Assembly (NCBI GenBank): GCA_016617855.1
Contig: JAECUM010003286.1
Coordinates: 62,001 to 126,000, forward strand
DNA: 64,000 nucleotides
Origin: Megalonaias nervosa
Taxonomy: Eukaryota > Mollusca > Bivalvia > Unionida > Unionidae
Reading direction: 5' to 3'
In this document: piece by piece, positions 1 through 12,479 of the stretch
Numbering within the stretch: the stretch's first letter is position 1
How the letters are laid out: every line of letters begins with the position of its first letter
Notes under the pieces: generated by a model
The model's input: the letters and a program-made list of their open reading frames with translations, nothing else
The model's database searches: none
What the model was told of the DNA's origin: nothing
Translations under genes and position numbers: made by a program

Positions 1-2482
1 CCTTATGTTCACCATTGATAACTTCAACGATACACTTTATACATTTACAGATTTTTTTAGGCCTTCCTGCAAAATAAAAACAAAATGTATTAAGGGTAAC
101 AGAGTGTCAGAGATCTGTGTCAAGATGATAGTTCAAGAGACTAATTTTGTATTTTATTGAATTTTGACATAGAAAACTAGATAGAAAATTACCTATCATT
201 TCATGCCTCATATAAAGTTATAGGCTTTGTGTTAACTACACTTGTCAAGTGCACTGTAGCAAAGTAATGCATAGATATGAAATATTTAACCCATTTTTGA
301 CCTGACTTGTGTCCAGTGTAAATGTTGGTGTGCAGTTGGATAGAAATAAACTAAAACCTGCATGTGTGAAAACTAATGATATTAGCGTTTATGTGCAATC
401 AGAAGAATCAGAACAAATTTTATTACACCATACCAGGAAAAGAGTAATTTCAATGGATACTGAAGCAAAATTGTACAAAATATAATCACGTACCTTTCCC
501 TAACTGGCAGTGTATATAACATACAGACGGTGTTCTTTATACAGGTAAATCTTCAAAGCTGCACATAATGGATATAAAACCTATTCATTTCTTTCTGATT
601 GTTCCAGGAGCTGATACACCTGTATTAACATTTACTTTCACAGTAAGTTGAGACAAATATAGGTTACATGAACTTTTGGGTCCAAGTAATCCATCTTCTC
701 AAATTTTGATGCACTTCTCAGTTGTATATTAACAGAATGTTCATACCTTTACCAGATCTATTTAAAGCTAATGTTTCATTTAACTTTTTTCATATAAAGT
801 GATCCCTCGCTTTAAAACCTCTCAGTATACTGTGCTTCCTCTTGTAATACACATATGGTCATGAATCCCATTAAAATGTTTGAATTTAGTTTTAATTTCA
901 ACCTGAATTATTTAACTCAATCTCACTTCATGGCTAATGGTTCAATTTTAGTATGATTTAACATCATTAGCTCTACTGGTCATAGACATGAAGAACTTAT
1001 GTGATGGTCTATTGTCCATCATCTGTCATCCATCTTTTGACGTCTGTCCATTAGCACACAGTTTTGTTATCAATACTCCTCTTAAACTACATGGAGGATA
1101 GCCATGAAAGTTTATGTGCACTTTGATACCATGGCCTAGTTGATACCAGCGTGTTACATATATCAATATTTTTTTGTAACTTCGGGTATATGATTTTATT
1201 TTAATTCTCATAATTTTTGTTCATGGTTGTAAACTGTCTGAAATAACTTTTTTGTAAATTGTGTGCATAATTTGGCTCTGTTAAAACCACAAACTATGTA
1301 GGATCAATGAATAGATGTTAATGTACATGTTGACAGTTAGTAATAATAATTGTAATAATAAGACTTAAAATGGCGCCTTTGGCATAGTTTCTCAGGGACT
1401 GATGAGATATGGAAGTTTCAAGAAGAATTCTATGGATTCCCATTGGTTTTGCGAGGTCATGTGAATATAAATAGTTTGTCGTTTATCAATAGTGTATGTT
1501 GTCACACGGAGTCTATTGCGAACTACAGTCGCAATATAAGGTGTATATAAGGAGAAAATTAAGCATTCAGTTTCATTCCAATTTCAGGAGTCATTCACAC
1601 TTTTGTGTTCCTGATGTAAGCCTGCAGATATATTTTATGTTGTACTTAGATATTTTTCGAGAGGAAAAACATTTGTTTGGACCGTTTACTGGTCATAGAA
1701 AGTGCTCATTATTTGAACAATAATATTATTCTGGAACTGTTATTCTGGACAATGCAATCTTGACAATGTCACAGTTCTAGGAGGACCAGTACATTTCCAG
1801 TATTGAAATTATAAGGAACTTTTCTTTCATTTAGGACTTTCATAGACCTTTGTAGGGATTAGTTTGGATTCATTTCATAATACTAATTATAGTTCCTGTC
1901 ACATTTTCCATTTATAACTTCGATAATTAAACTGTTTGCTAAGTTTTATAAATCTTGTTGGTTTTGCTTCTTTTCTGTTACTTAAGTTTGTGACCATAGA
2001 GTCGTAACAAATGATGCACTGAATTCTCTAAGTATTATTGATTTGTTCCATTAGTTGAATATAATTTTTAATGGTAAGTCAAGCTATTGGTGGACCTTTA
2101 TAATTTCCTATTGAACCAATACAGTTAAGAATGATGATCAGTTATCATATCAAGATGTAATATCAGTTGATACGGGTTTATCAGCATACCAGTCCATCCC
2201 TATCGTACATTGAGTTTAGATTAATCAGTTGATCAGACATGTGATGTTTGGGTAAACATGGCATTCTGTATAAAAAAAAAATTGTAATGGCAAATTGTCT
2301 TGGACTTCTTGTTAAATATTGCAAGAAAGAAAATTTGTGTTATTGCACAGAGGTGTCACAGGACTTGCAATATATGATTCATATGGGCAAAGTCTTCAAG
2401 GATTGTGTTGAGATAGGTTTTGTTTCCATGATCAGTTAGGCATTAAATTTTTAATGATAATTTGCCATAGTTGAGTCTATTG
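1..2482. other. No recognised gene or repeat
   Basis: AT-rich DNA with only short open frames that show no family resemblance. It could be intergenic or intron of the RS gene found downstream. A possible short exon at 607-641 was considered and not accepted. Confidence 0.5.
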
Positions 2483-3827
2483 CAGGGGTGCAGAAATCCG
2501 TTGTCCAAGTCAGAAATTTGTTCTTACAGCAAGCAACGTTTGCAGGGTTGCTTGTCCATGGACAGGAAAATTGTGGCCTGTGATTTGAAAGGGCAGTAGT
2601 TCCATTTTTTCAGAATGATGTTTACACAAGTGCCATTTTTACTTTCTAGCAAGTACCATTTGCGTGTGTTTTATATATTTGCATACTCTATACTGAAATT
2701 TATCAATTAGTACTGAAGCCAGTTGCAGCTTCTGTGAATACAGCCAGTGAAAGCAGATAGTACTGGTTTAGGCAGTATCTTTTGATAGTTACATCAGAAT
2801 GAATTTCATTGGCTGGAGGATAGAGTTTCGTGAATCATTTGTTGTTTTGAACCAGTAGCTGGACTCCTTGAAACCATTATGTGTGACTGATGAATTTTCC
2901 TGGGAATGCATCAAGATGGATCATTTTCTTATAAAACCAGGGTTGAATGGTAAAAAGTTGAATGAAAAGCCAAAAAAATGGGCTAAGACTAAATTTCACC
3001 ATGACAGGGTATACAATTAAAAAAAAAAGAGAAAACAGGAGTTCAAAGATTCTTGGCTGCAGGACTTTCCTTGGCATCATGCTAACAAAAATCAAATAAT
3101 CACATCTTGTAATATATGTAAGAGAAAACCAGTGGATTGTTTGCAGGACAGGTTATCACAAGAAAGGACAAGCTGTTAACACACCAAATAAAGTGCAAAC
3201 CACAATACATGGCAGTTAAAATGTGATAATAAAAAGGCCAAATCTTAGAACAAAGAAGTTGTGGGTGATTTGGACATAGTGATCAATAAATACAATGTGA
3301 GCCAAAGAAAGCATTACAAGAAGTTGTTTAACACAATATATGCCATAGCAAACCAGAGAAAATCTTTTTCAGACTTTGAATATTTTTTGTGAGGTTCAGA
3401 TTAAAAATGGAGTTGAACTTGGAACTGATCCCATCAACTGAACTGCATGCATAGATTTCATCAACAATATATCTGACATTCTACTGAAAACTACAGTGTG
3501 TCAAGGATAAATTATCTTGAGCTAAATTCATATAAATCCAATCGGATGTTAGTACCAATTCGTCAGTTATAGGCAAATAATACATTCTTTCCACATTTAT
3601 AGACCTTGACCAGAAAAGTCAAAAAATAAGTAGAAATATCCAGTATATTTTAAATGTAGTAGATACAAACTGCATGCATTTAAATGATGCCACTTAATAA
3701 AGGCTAAAATTTTAAGTTTTGTCTTCCACTTTTTTTGGGACAAGTGGGTCTTTTATATGGACAAGTAAAGTTTTTAATTTACTTTTCCATGGACATCTTG
3801 ATTTAGTAAAAATTTTCTGCACCCCTG
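2483..3827 (+). mobile_element. hAT-like DNA transposon, decayed (hAT-C)
   Basis: The element is bounded by inverted termini that begin CAGGGGTGCAGAAA at 2483 and end TTTTCTGCACCCCTG at 3827. CAGGG-type ends are typical of hAT elements. No convincing 8-bp target duplication is visible (GTCTATTG on the left, TAGTGATG on the right), so one flank may have been altered. The interior holds a broken transposase-like reading frame on the + strand. At 1.35 kb it is shorter than an autonomous hAT, so it is a non-autonomous or deleted copy. Confidence 0.6.
3010..3480 (+). pseudogene. Remnant of hAT transposase N-terminal part (ZNF862/KIAA1586-like)
   Basis: Conceptual translation, with stops and probable frameshifts, gives a stretch reading EFKDSWLQDFPW followed by a C-x2-C pair (CNICK) and a basic region. 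This resembles the zinc-finger start (a TTF/BED-like fold) of ZNF862/KIAA1586-type hAT proteins. About 80 codons later LFNTIYAIANQRKSFSDFE matches the pattern 'LF.T.Y.IA.....FSDF' seen after the finger in that family. The frame is interrupted by at least three stops and no DDE catalytic core is visible, so it is non-functional. The family call rests on motif recall and was not checked by alignment. Confidence 0.5.
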
Positions 3828-4100
3828 TAGTGATGTGTCTTTGTGTGGAGAGGGGTTGGGGTGGTTGAAAGTCAAAGGTGGTAGCCACAGAGCTGATTAT
3901 GTACAGTTGTGGAAAATTGCTATATCCATTGTTGCTCAGATTACACAGAACAAACATTTTGACAAAAACCTAATGTATTTCAGAAGAAGTTAGATCTATT
4001 GTGCAAACATTTAGTGGTTTGGTGGGTAGGTGAACAGATGTCACAGGTCAGGCTGATGTGGCCAAGGCTTATGACACAGGAAACAATAAATGTAAGGATC
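3828..4100. other. Unassigned spacer between two hAT remnants
   Basis: No terminus or coding pattern is recognised here. The 3' boundary of the neighbouring minus-strand element is therefore uncertain. Confidence 0.3.
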
Positions 4101-5837
4101 ATATCAAGATGTCTGAACTAATGTAGTTTCATGCGGGTTATTTATGAAGCGGAATAACAACATTTGTTTTATCAGTGTAGCTATTTCATATCTAAGATCT
4201 GTGTCCATACATTGGTCTCCATAAATAATTGATGAGAATATCATACTAATGGCATAGAACAAGCACTGTTGCAGTGTTTTATGTACAAATGACTTCATGT
4301 AAGTCATTTGACTCATCAAGGCACAAATCAGTGAGTCAAAATCCAAGCTGATGATCAGTCTTCAGTAGTTTTTAAAAAAATAATTATACTGTTTAAATGC
4401 ACAACAAAAATATTAGTTATTTAATGTGACTAAAGCCAATAAGGCAATTCCCTTGCCAGAAGCAGCTGAACATTGTATATTTGTTAAAAATCTTGTTGAT
4501 GGTTTCATGTCATCAGAAATAATCTGAGCATAAAATATGACAAGGCGTTTATTGTTGGCTATGTCAGTGCTTTCATCTGTCATTACTGTCACAAATGACG
4601 AATTTTGCAGGTCACGTATAAGACTATCCTCAACAACGTTGATGGGCTCTCTAGTAACTCAGAACAGGTAGTAGCCGAGTAATACTGAATGGCAGAATTC
4701 TTCAAAATGCCAATGGCATCAATTTCTTCAGCCGTTAAGTCGTGTATTAAATAAGAAGAGATTTATATTTTAAAAAAGGGATGTCTTCTGCACTTAACCA
4801 GTGTACACACTTAAGTAGCACTTTCACTGCTATGACTTGTTTGGAAGAACGTTTTTGTAAAACTGCATTCCAATCTGCCTGGTGTTGTGGACCTTCAATC
4901 AGCAGTTTGTGTTCTGGCAACCCAGCATGCCTTGCCAGTGTACTGTTCTGAAAGTTATTGTTTTTTGCACATTTGATCATGGAGGTTTTTATTAACCTCT
5001 GTACATATATGGCAAAACATAAAGGCATCTTCACTCTCACATTCTTCGCTCGACTTAACTTCTTTTTGAAAACGTAGCCAGCAGTATGTTTTCAACTACT
5101 GTTGCACAAAATTACATTTTATTTTACGAGTAACTGTTACCTCGTCTTTAGATGATGATGGCTCCACTGGTTCGATAGCAATACTATTATCAATACTGTT
5201 ATCATCGGTTGGTAGTAAATGTGGTTCAAATGTTAATCTCATTTGTTTCAGATCTATTTTAATTCTTTTGCCGTGGACACCATTTTCAGTCAAACACTGA
5301 CAGCATCTTGGAACAACGCAAGGCATACAATGGAAATTGTTGGTACGTTGCTTGACAAGGATCCGCATAAAATAATAGTTTCTAATGAGAATCACTTTAA
5401 AATCACGTGTTTATTTTCCGCCTCTTTCTTGTGTGTGGTGATTATATGGTTCTAACATCCTGTTGCTACAAATGATTTGACAGTTACAGGTCATATAATG
5501 TCAGCTCCAGGCTCCACACTCAGTTGTGACCCTATGTATTATGATAACATTAGCATATGAAACTGATATGTATGTGTTTTCCCTGTTTGGGAGAGCTGTA
5601 ATCTAGCCAATAAAGTAGTTAGACCAAACCTTTATTTTGTGTTAATCAGCAAAACATAACATTGGGGTGCATCAGTTTATGTACTGGTGACAAATTTTAG
5701 ACCAAACCTTTGTTTTGTGTTAATCAGCAAAACATAACACTGAGGTGCATCAATTTACGTACCGTTGATGATTTTTTTGCATCAGATTGGAAAAGTCTGC
5801 ATATTTGACACATGACGCATGGGTAGGTAAAACACCG
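4100..5837 (-). mobile_element. hAT-like DNA transposon, minus-strand copy (hAT-A)
   Basis: The right (5') end reads, on the minus strand, CGGTGTTTTACCTACCCATG at 5837. It matches the start of the plus-strand copy at 13335 (CAGTGTATTATCTACCCATG). Two direct subterminal repeats of about 70 bp (5625-5775), each containing GTTAATCAGCAAAACATAAC, are shared with the other copy. The left end is not defined; homology with the other copy reaches at least 4310. Interior frames encode a hAT-type protein with frameshifts. Confidence 0.6.
4500..5455 (-). pseudogene. hAT transposase-like ORF, frameshifted (KIAA1586/ZNF862 type)
   Basis: Minus-strand frames read in order. The first (5395-5096) is a basic N-terminus followed by an acidic linker (DDNSIDNSIAIEPVEPSSSK). 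The next is a zinc-finger-like segment whose restored frame contains EDAFMFCHIC, then NSTLARHAGLPEHK, which carries the second metal ligands. The last is a helical region (VLLKCVHWLSAEDIPFLKYK, near 4770-4830). The order of finger, LxRH and 'H...L....K' fits the N-terminal half of KIAA1586-like hAT proteins. At least two frame changes separate the parts and the RNase H-like core is missing. A diverged copy with the same order lies on the + strand at 13958-14701. Confidence 0.55.
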
Positions 5838-5854
5838 CTATTGTAAGGTGCTAC

Positions 5855-6060
5855 AGTATTGTCAACACAGTATATACATGTGTATTGGTTTGACGGATTG
5901 AAGTATTGTCAACACAGTATATGCATGTGTATTGGTCTGACGGATTGAAGCATTGTCAACACAGTACATGTATATACATGTGTATTGGTCTGACAGATTG
6001 ACCTATTGTCATCACAGTATATACATGCGTATTGATCTGATGGATTGAGGTATTGTCAAA
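5855..6060. repeat. Minisatellite, 46-53 bp period, about 4 copies
   Basis: Units begin near 5857, 5903, 5951 and 6004 with TATTGTCAACACAGTATA or a close variant and end with TGACGGATTGAAG. A fifth partial unit starts at 6051. The array abuts the terminus of the minus-strand hAT copy. Confidence 0.85.
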
Positions 6061-6715
6061 TTTTATTTTGAATTTCCATTTTAGTAAGAACATTTTCAGG
6101 AGGCAATATGGCAACCCTCAACATTGATGATTGTTTCTATATGCTTTGATTGAATCACACCTCTTTGGCAGATTCTTTGTCAAATGCGTCTTTCTTAGTA
6201 CTTTTAATTTATTAATTGTATGATTTTTTTCTCAAGTTTAGATCATATTGGGAGGTACGTTGGCACAGCATAAGGATATTTCTACATTATAAACATCTTT
6301 CCCTCTATAACGTTTGAGCAGCAAAGCCCATAACCATCAACTTCAGCGTAAGCAAGAGCACAGGTAGTGAAGAAGACGCAGTATCTGATCAAAGACATGG
6401 GTGGTGGGATGGGGGTGGGTAGGTGCCAGTAACTTTTGATGATACAGAACTTCGTAAGGTTTGCAGTATGTATTCTGTTCAGTTGGAGACAATTAATTTG
6501 TTAATCATGTTAAGGTAATCATGTATAAGGATTTTGAATCTTCAACTGTTATCAAAATAAATCCAGCTTAGCTTGAGCAGCTGAGTAAATAGAGGTTTTA
6601 GAACTACTGTTTTTACACTTTGTTTTCACAGTGTTCTTGATGCCCTAGTTACTAGACATGAGACTAAGTTTTGTTGTGTCAGTATAGTTTATGGCATGTT
6701 CTCATATTTTCCTTC

Positions 6716-6718
<3 letters not shown>
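6061..6718. other. No recognised feature
   Basis: AT-rich sequence without coding pattern or repeat family that I recognise. Confidence 0.4.

Positions 6719-6763
<45 letters not shown>
6719..6763. repeat. (AT)n microsatellite
   Basis: Uninterrupted TA dinucleotide run of about 45 bp. It generates a spurious (IY)n peptide in translation. Confidence 0.95.
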
Positions 6764-6959
6764 CCATACTTCATCATCATGCAATTCGTTTTACTTTGGC
6801 CAAGTTTTTAAAAAAAAAGGAATGTGCAGATGTCATCATGTATTGGTTGCAAATTATACAGGTGTGGATTAGTGAAAGAGTGGTGTGTTTATAGTATTCA
6901 CAGATGATACACTGTACTTGTAAACAGTGCAAAATGTGTCAGCCTTAGGGATGCAAAGG

Positions 6960-7158
6960 TACCATCTATACTCACATGTGTAAGAGGAGTCCAACTGCAC
7001 AGATCTAGATCTGCCATCACATAATGATCTGGCAGATCTGGGTCTGTGCAGTTTGTAAGGGGTAGTTGATACAAGACAGACCCCAATCCACAGGTGCATT
7101 ATGCTAAGGCAGATCAGGATCTTTGTTGTTTATTGTTTGATGCGACTTACATATGGTA
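6960..7158. mobile_element. MITE family 1, copy 1
   Basis: The termini TACCATCTATACTCACATG and CGACTTACATATGGTA form an imperfect inverted repeat. The interior has the family's double palindrome around CAGATCTAGATCTGCC and GGCAGATCTGGGTCTG. Six copies of this family of about 200 bp are in the window. Confidence 0.65.
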
Positions 7159-7600
7159 AAGCATCCTCCATATAAGAAGAGGAAAACAGCTTTTCCTCTA
7201 ATTGGTACATAAACTGGATGTTTATAATTCAGAGAATTCATAATTTTAATCCAGCTTTGAGTGTTCAGTTTCATACAGCAAATTGTAATTAAAGTCACCT
7301 GCTAAACAGACTTATGTTTTAACTGTACAAAGTCTCATGGTATGGTTACTTTGAAATATTGTATACCAGGCATAATTGTCAGCACTCTGCAGTCTATGTA
7401 TGCAACCAAACAAGTGGGTTTTGGACATTATATCTCATTTCTAGCCAAAATTATTTTGATACCATTTTCCCAAAGATCATGCCATCGTTTAATAGGAATA
7501 CTGTAAGGTCTAAACCATCCACCACCTTTTTGTAAAAGCCTGTCTTTTCTTTGAAAACTGTAGTTAGGAATGTTAAGTTAATTGGCGTGAAAAAAAAGTA

Positions 7601-9904
7601 CACCACTCCCTCGATAACTCGTGCCCAGATAACTCGCGAACCCGCTTATAACGCGGTGACTGGCATGGCTCCCGATTTTTTTTCAAAGAAAATATATTTT
7701 AAAATGTGCTGAACGTGAAAACAAATCCCAAGAAGAATTGGTAAATTGGTAAATTGAACCTTGATACATACTGTATTTTATGTAAATTTTCGTACACGAA
7801 AAAATAATTATTAATCATTAATTTTTGTAAAAACAAAATGGGAATACGGTATTTTCGATCTTTTTGCAAACGTAAATCTTCTTAGTGGAAATTTTATGTC
7901 TGATAATTTAACCAATTTTTCAGATAATACAAAGTGATATGTACGAAAAATTATGATACATTTAAATAATTATTATTTTGATATCTGGATTGTATACGAA
8001 ACATTAAAGGGTACGACAAAATACATGAAATACCGTAGCTCATTTTATCATCGGAAATGGTGATTATTGCCCGTAAAGATAGAATCCATATTGTGAAATT
8101 TGCAAGTTCTAATAAGATATCACATATTATGTTTGGGTTTTTTTGGAGAGAAATAGTTGTCAATACACTGTAAATAAACAGTCTGGTGAAACAGCGATCA
8201 ACGAAAAATTCTGGTAAATGCTAACAGGTGGCAACAGAGAATGAAATAAACACCAATTAAATGTCTTGCTATGTGAAATTCACGTTCAAATCCTTTAATT
8301 TCGCTTCAGTGTAAACACTATAATCGCAACATATTCTCTTCTATGAAAACATGAAAAGAGTCAATCGACCGTCACATCGAAACCCGTGAGTACTTCTGTG
8401 AGAACCTAATTACATGCCGGCTTTGTTTTGATCAACAACTTGGGGAAGTGTTTGTTGCATTAAAAAAATCAATTAAAAGAGACCTGTGTTGTTTTATCAC
8501 TTTGAATATGTCTTTTGTATCAAATCAAGCAAGGGAAGTACAATTAAAAAAAATTCAAAGGCATGCCAATAGCAGCATAAGTTCTTGTGGTCATTACCGT
8601 TCTCAAAATTCATTTTATTTGACCAATCGAAAATGGTTTCACATTTTTATGTACTTAACATCACTAAAGTATACAATATCAGTAATGTATCCTAATCATT
8701 TGTAAATGTGACCATGGAGAGCAAAGGAAGTAAGCGAAAGGCTGTGCATCATAGATATGGTTCATAATGGCGAAGCGAGTTCCAACGTTTGCAATGAACT
8801 AAACAATTGCTGAGTCGACATTTAGTGGTTGGCTTAAGGATAATCAGAAACTTCGGTATTATTTACATGATGTTGATTCAGATAATAGGATCAAACAAAA
8901 ACGAACACGGACTGCAAACGATACTGAATTAGATGATGCTGTGTACGCATGGTTCACACAGCAACGTGAACAAGGTGTTCCCATCACGGGAACAATTCTC
9001 AAGGCCCAAGCAGAAAAAATGACAAAAAGTATGGAGAATGAATCTCGTTTTATGGCAGGCCATGGATGGCTTTGGAGATTCCAGCGCCGACATAGAATTA
9101 AACAAAATTCATTGTCGGGAGAAATACGCTCAGCGAATCAGGAAGCTGCATGTAATTATCCATACCAGCTCAGAGAGATAATCATCCGTGAACAATACAC
9201 AGTGGCGGCAGAGAAATCAAAGAGTAACACAAAAAAAATATAAAAAAATGAACAGATGTTTTCAAAATGTGAAGTGATATTTGTCAAACGTGTCACAAAC
9301 TGCAAGTATTATCGTGTTCTAATTTACGTTATTTTAAATTTGTAGACCCATTAAATTCATGTTGGTAATGGTTAACCCTTGTAAAAAAAATTTATTTTTT
9401 TTATTTTACTTCTACCGCAATCAAATCTACCCATCGTTCGATCGACATTGTTTTTTCGATATGAGTGTCGATCTTTTGTATAAAAAAAAGGTCTACTTTG
9501 GATCGAACAATAAAACTATAATTTATCCAAATCAACACAAAAATTTGTGACGTAGTACACAATGTGCGAAGTCGTACATATGTTAAGCGAACGGAAACCA
9601 TGTGGAATAATGTTTTGATGATCTCGATATACTGTAAGTTATCCTGAAATTAATGTTACTCTGTGAGGAAAAAAGTAAACAAAGTACACCGCTATGAAGA
9701 GATATTTAATCACAGTTAATCGTAGCACGATTATTGAGTATTCAACACTAACATGCCAACCCAACCCACCCCCCTTTTGCCTCTACATCAATCCCTTTGT
9801 TTGTTTTGTTGTTTGTTATAGGTCCCTCGATAACTCGTGCCCTCGCTTATAACGCGGTCGATGTTTCTGGACCCCGTTGTGCGCGAGTTATCGAGGGAGT
9901 GGTG
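7601..9904 (+). mobile_element. pogo/Tigger-like DNA transposon with TA target duplication
   Basis: Terminal inverted repeats CACCACTCCCTCGATAACTC (7601) and GAGTTATCGAGGGAGTGGTG (ending 9904) are flanked by TA at 7599-7600 and 9905-9906. TA duplication and the encoded CENP-B-type HTH protein fit the pogo group of Tc1/mariner. The right end also carries an internal, same-orientation copy of the terminal motif (CCCTCGATAACTCGTGCCC near 9823). That copy makes the last 80 bp a near-perfect hairpin with the true terminus. At 2.3 kb, with only an N-terminal coding remnant, the copy is not autonomous. Confidence 0.8.
8714..9243 (+). pseudogene. Transposase remnant, CENP-B/Tc5-type DNA-binding part
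   Basis: After a start-like ATG (MESKGSKRKAVHHRYG), the frame breaks near a run that includes STFSGWLKDNQKLRYYL, the end of a psq/CENP-B N-terminal HTH. The open frame then contains DDAVYAWFTQQREQGVPITG, ILKAQAEKM and GWLWRFQRRHRI. These are hallmarks of the second HTH (HTH_Tnp_Tc5) of pogo/Tigger transposases and of CENP-B/JRK relatives. The frame stops at 9241, well before any DDE domain, which would need another 250 or so residues. It could be a deletion derivative or a DNA-binding-only leftover. No sign of host domestication is visible. Confidence 0.7.
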
Positions 9905-9937
9905 TACATGTAAGAAGGTTTCGCTAAATCCAAAAAT

Positions 9938-10104
9938 GACTATGATTTATCTTCATTACACTACCCTAAATCATGACTATCATTTATTTTCATTATAGTA
10001 TCCAAAATCATGACTATTGTCTAAAATTGTCTTTATTATAGTATCCAAAATCATGACTATCACCTAAGTTATCTGAATTAGAGTATCCTAAATCATGACT
10101 ACCA
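9938..10104. repeat. Minisatellite, about 43 bp period, 4 units
   Basis: Units contain TATCCAAAATCATGACTAT followed by a variable T-rich part ending ATTATAG. The first repeats lie immediately outside the pogo-like element. Confidence 0.75.
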
Positions 10105-10131
10105 GATCTCATGTCTTTTGAGAAGATTTGT

Positions 10132-10382
10132 TGTTGTTGTTGTTGTAGGGTTTAACGCCATTTTTCAGCACAAGATAGGCTCTACATGGCAGCCAGTATT
10201 AATGGGGGAGGAAGAACCTGGAAAAACTCCGGAAAGAACCACCGACCCACGAGAAGCTACTGGCAGGCTTTCTCACATACCCACATTGGCTGAATCCAAG
10301 ACTCGAACCCACGCAGACAGAAGTGAGATGGCAGTGATCCATAACGGAGAGCGCTTTTGACCACTTGGCCACTCGGGGCCCC
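10132..10382 (-). mobile_element. tRNA-derived SINE (family A), minus strand
   Basis: Read on the minus strand it starts GGGGCCCCGAGTGGCCAAGT (A box), has GGGTTCGAGTC (B box) and ends in an (AAC)n tail. TGAGAAGATTTG is duplicated at 10120-10131 and 10383-10394, so this is a full insertion. It is homologous to the plus-strand copy at 46047-46305. Confidence 0.88.
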
Positions 10383-10455
10383 TGAGAAGATTTGTAATCA
10401 GTCTTCAAGCATTGACACTTTCAGCAGTTATGACAGTAGCTGTTAAACCCATTAT

Positions 10456-10669
10456 TACCATATATACTTGTTTATAAGTCAACCCCAACTGCAAACTGAA
10501 CAGACCCAGATCTGCCTGCGCATAATGTGCTGGCAGATCTGGGTCTATGCAGTTTGTTAGGAATAATCAGTAGAACAAACAGCTATACCCTGGTCTGTAT
10601 TTGCATTATGCTATGGCAGATCAGGATCTTTGTTGTTGCAGTTTGACTTATAAGCGAGTACAGATGGTA
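10456..10669. mobile_element. MITE family 1, copy 2 (best preserved)
   Basis: Inverted termini TTACCATATATACTTGTTTA and TAAGCGAGTACAGATGGTA. Two internal palindromic halves lie between them, one with CCCAGATCTGCC...GGCAGATCTGGG and one ending GGCAGATCAGGATCTTTG. No transposase is encoded. Confidence 0.8.
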
Positions 10670-11555
10670 CTCAAATTTATGGAGGCAGTTAATGGGATTG
10701 AAGAGAGGTAATTCCATGGATATCATCACGCAGTGGGGTATCAATAATTTGATTTGTATCCTAATAAAGGGGACCACACAGAATAGTTTTATAGTTTGTT
10801 TTGAAGTCTCTGGAAAATTGTGTAATAATTTCAAATATCTTTATAGCCATAATCCTTATGCTGTTAATGGTTGTGGCCCTATATTACTGTTAGGCGATTT
10901 ACATAATTTATAAAAACTTTGACATGAACCAGCATGTGAGCAAAAGACCTGATTCATAGTAAAAAATAAAACCTCAACAGTGTACACATTCACTGTGTAA
11001 CCTGTACAGCTTGGCAGATTTTGGTCTTTGCAGTTTGTTAGAAGTAATCAGTAGAACAAAAAACATATCCTGGTATGTGTTACAGCAGATGTGTAAGCTT
11101 ATTGCATAAGAAATATGGATTAAAAGCTTTGATGTTTGTATGAAAAGAATAAGTACTCTTTAGAATCTTGATCTTCTTGCACTGACTTAAATCCAGAGCA
11201 CAAGCTGTTTACAGATAACTTAAAGTCTGCCTTGCATGCATAATGCTCACCTTTCTGACTTGACAGTTATGTTTGGCTCTGCATGCCTCCTTTGAAAATC
11301 TATGAATTCTTTAGAAGGCAATTTTAACACATGTAAGAATAAAAAATAACTTTGGTTTGAAAGCATAATGTAAAATGAATAGCAAGATTGTTTAGCTGGA
11401 GTAAGTGACCAGAAAGTTGGAATAGCAGATCATTTTTTACCTAACTGAAAACTTAGTTCTACATCATGTGAAGTTTGCAAATTCATTAAATGTAACACTC
11501 AGTAAATGCACCAGAAATTGTTTGTAATTTTTTCCTTGTAAAGCATACTTCAGTT
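10670..11555. other. Mostly unassigned; MITE family 1 fragment at 11010-11070
   Basis: A short piece (GGCAGATTTTGGTCTTTGCA ... AATCAGTAGAACAAA) matches the middle of MITE family 1. The rest has no recognisable feature. Confidence 0.45.
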
Positions 11556-11705
11556 TACCATATATAAATGTTTATAAGTCCATTCATAATGCACTGGCAA
11601 ATCAGGGTCTGTATTGCTTGTTTTTGCTGATTACTCTTAACAACTTACATAGATCCAGATCTGCTGGCACTTTATAGGACAACACATCTGGATCTTTGTG
11701 AGTTT
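11556..11705. mobile_element. MITE family 1, copy 3 (degenerate)
   Basis: Starts TACCATATATAAATGTTTAT and keeps AGATCCAGATCTGCTGGCAC and ATCTGGATCTTTG. The right terminus has decayed. Confidence 0.55.
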
Positions 11706-11849
11706 AGATATTATACAAGTTTTTCTATAAAAAAAATTGCAGCTGATGTAAATACAGTTTTTGAGGATTAATTTGTCTTAATAAATTGATGAAATTCTCT
11801 GTTTCTGTATGTACTGTGATTTCTGCAGATCATTATGTTGCAGTAGCCA

Positions 11850-12467
11850 TTAACACATTAACCCCTGGAGGTTTTTGTCATTTTCGCCTGAAATGCGAGT
11901 AGGAAACACATTTTGGGGGCTATTTTTGAATACATCCTAATACATCGACCTCAAAGAGATTTCTGGTTAACCTAATGCCTAGTTGTTTTAGAAACAATGT
12001 TTTTGAGTGGCTATTTTGCCCGCGCATGAGCAGAAGGGTAAAAATTGGAGTTCTTTTGGGTATTTTTTGCTAAGCGACCCATTATTTTCGTATTGAGACC
12101 ACTCTTTATTCTAAATGCCCATCTTATCCTACTTTTTGCAAAGGTTCGCCTGTCTGTGTGCAGTTCAGACCGGTCTGCCTTAGATCTGAGGCCAAAAAGT
12201 CTAAAATCCAGACACAAAATCGGATTCCGACCTTGGGCTAATTTTGGGTGAAAAAACTCTGGTCCAAAAAATTACGTTTTTCCCTCTGTAATTTGTAGTA
12301 CAACTAGAACGTCCAGATTATTTGGTATCATTGTAGAGCTGCATCTGTGTACCTTTCTATAATACCACCCACTTTAGTGTATCGTACATGACCTTGATGC
12401 TACAGAGCTTGGAAATAGGCTACTACCTCCTGCTGCATAAACGTGGCGCCAGGGGTTAATGAGTTAA
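11850..12467. mobile_element. TTAA-flanked MITE (piggyBac-like ends), copy 1
   Basis: The ends read TTAACACATTAACCCCTGG and CCAGGGGTTAATGAGTTAA, an inverted repeat in which TTAA directly precedes CCCCTGG. TTAA target choice and C-rich CCC ends suggest a piggyBac-type non-autonomous element. A close copy of the same length lies at 17367-17989. Open frames inside are not supported as genes. Confidence 0.7.
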
Positions 12468-12479
12468 CATGCAGAACTG

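Noticed and set aside
607..641. Possible 35-nt exon between TTGTTCCAG and GTAAGT
   Set aside because: Both splice signals are fair, but the 12-residue peptide matches no family I know and nothing links it to the RS gene.
6691..6894. Open frame with (IY)n run; similar at 23652, 23814 and 53890
   Set aside because: The peptide is a translation of (TA)n microsatellites.
12045..12251. Open frames of about 68 codons on both strands, also at 17524
   Set aside because: They lie inside the non-coding TTAA MITE and show no family similarity.
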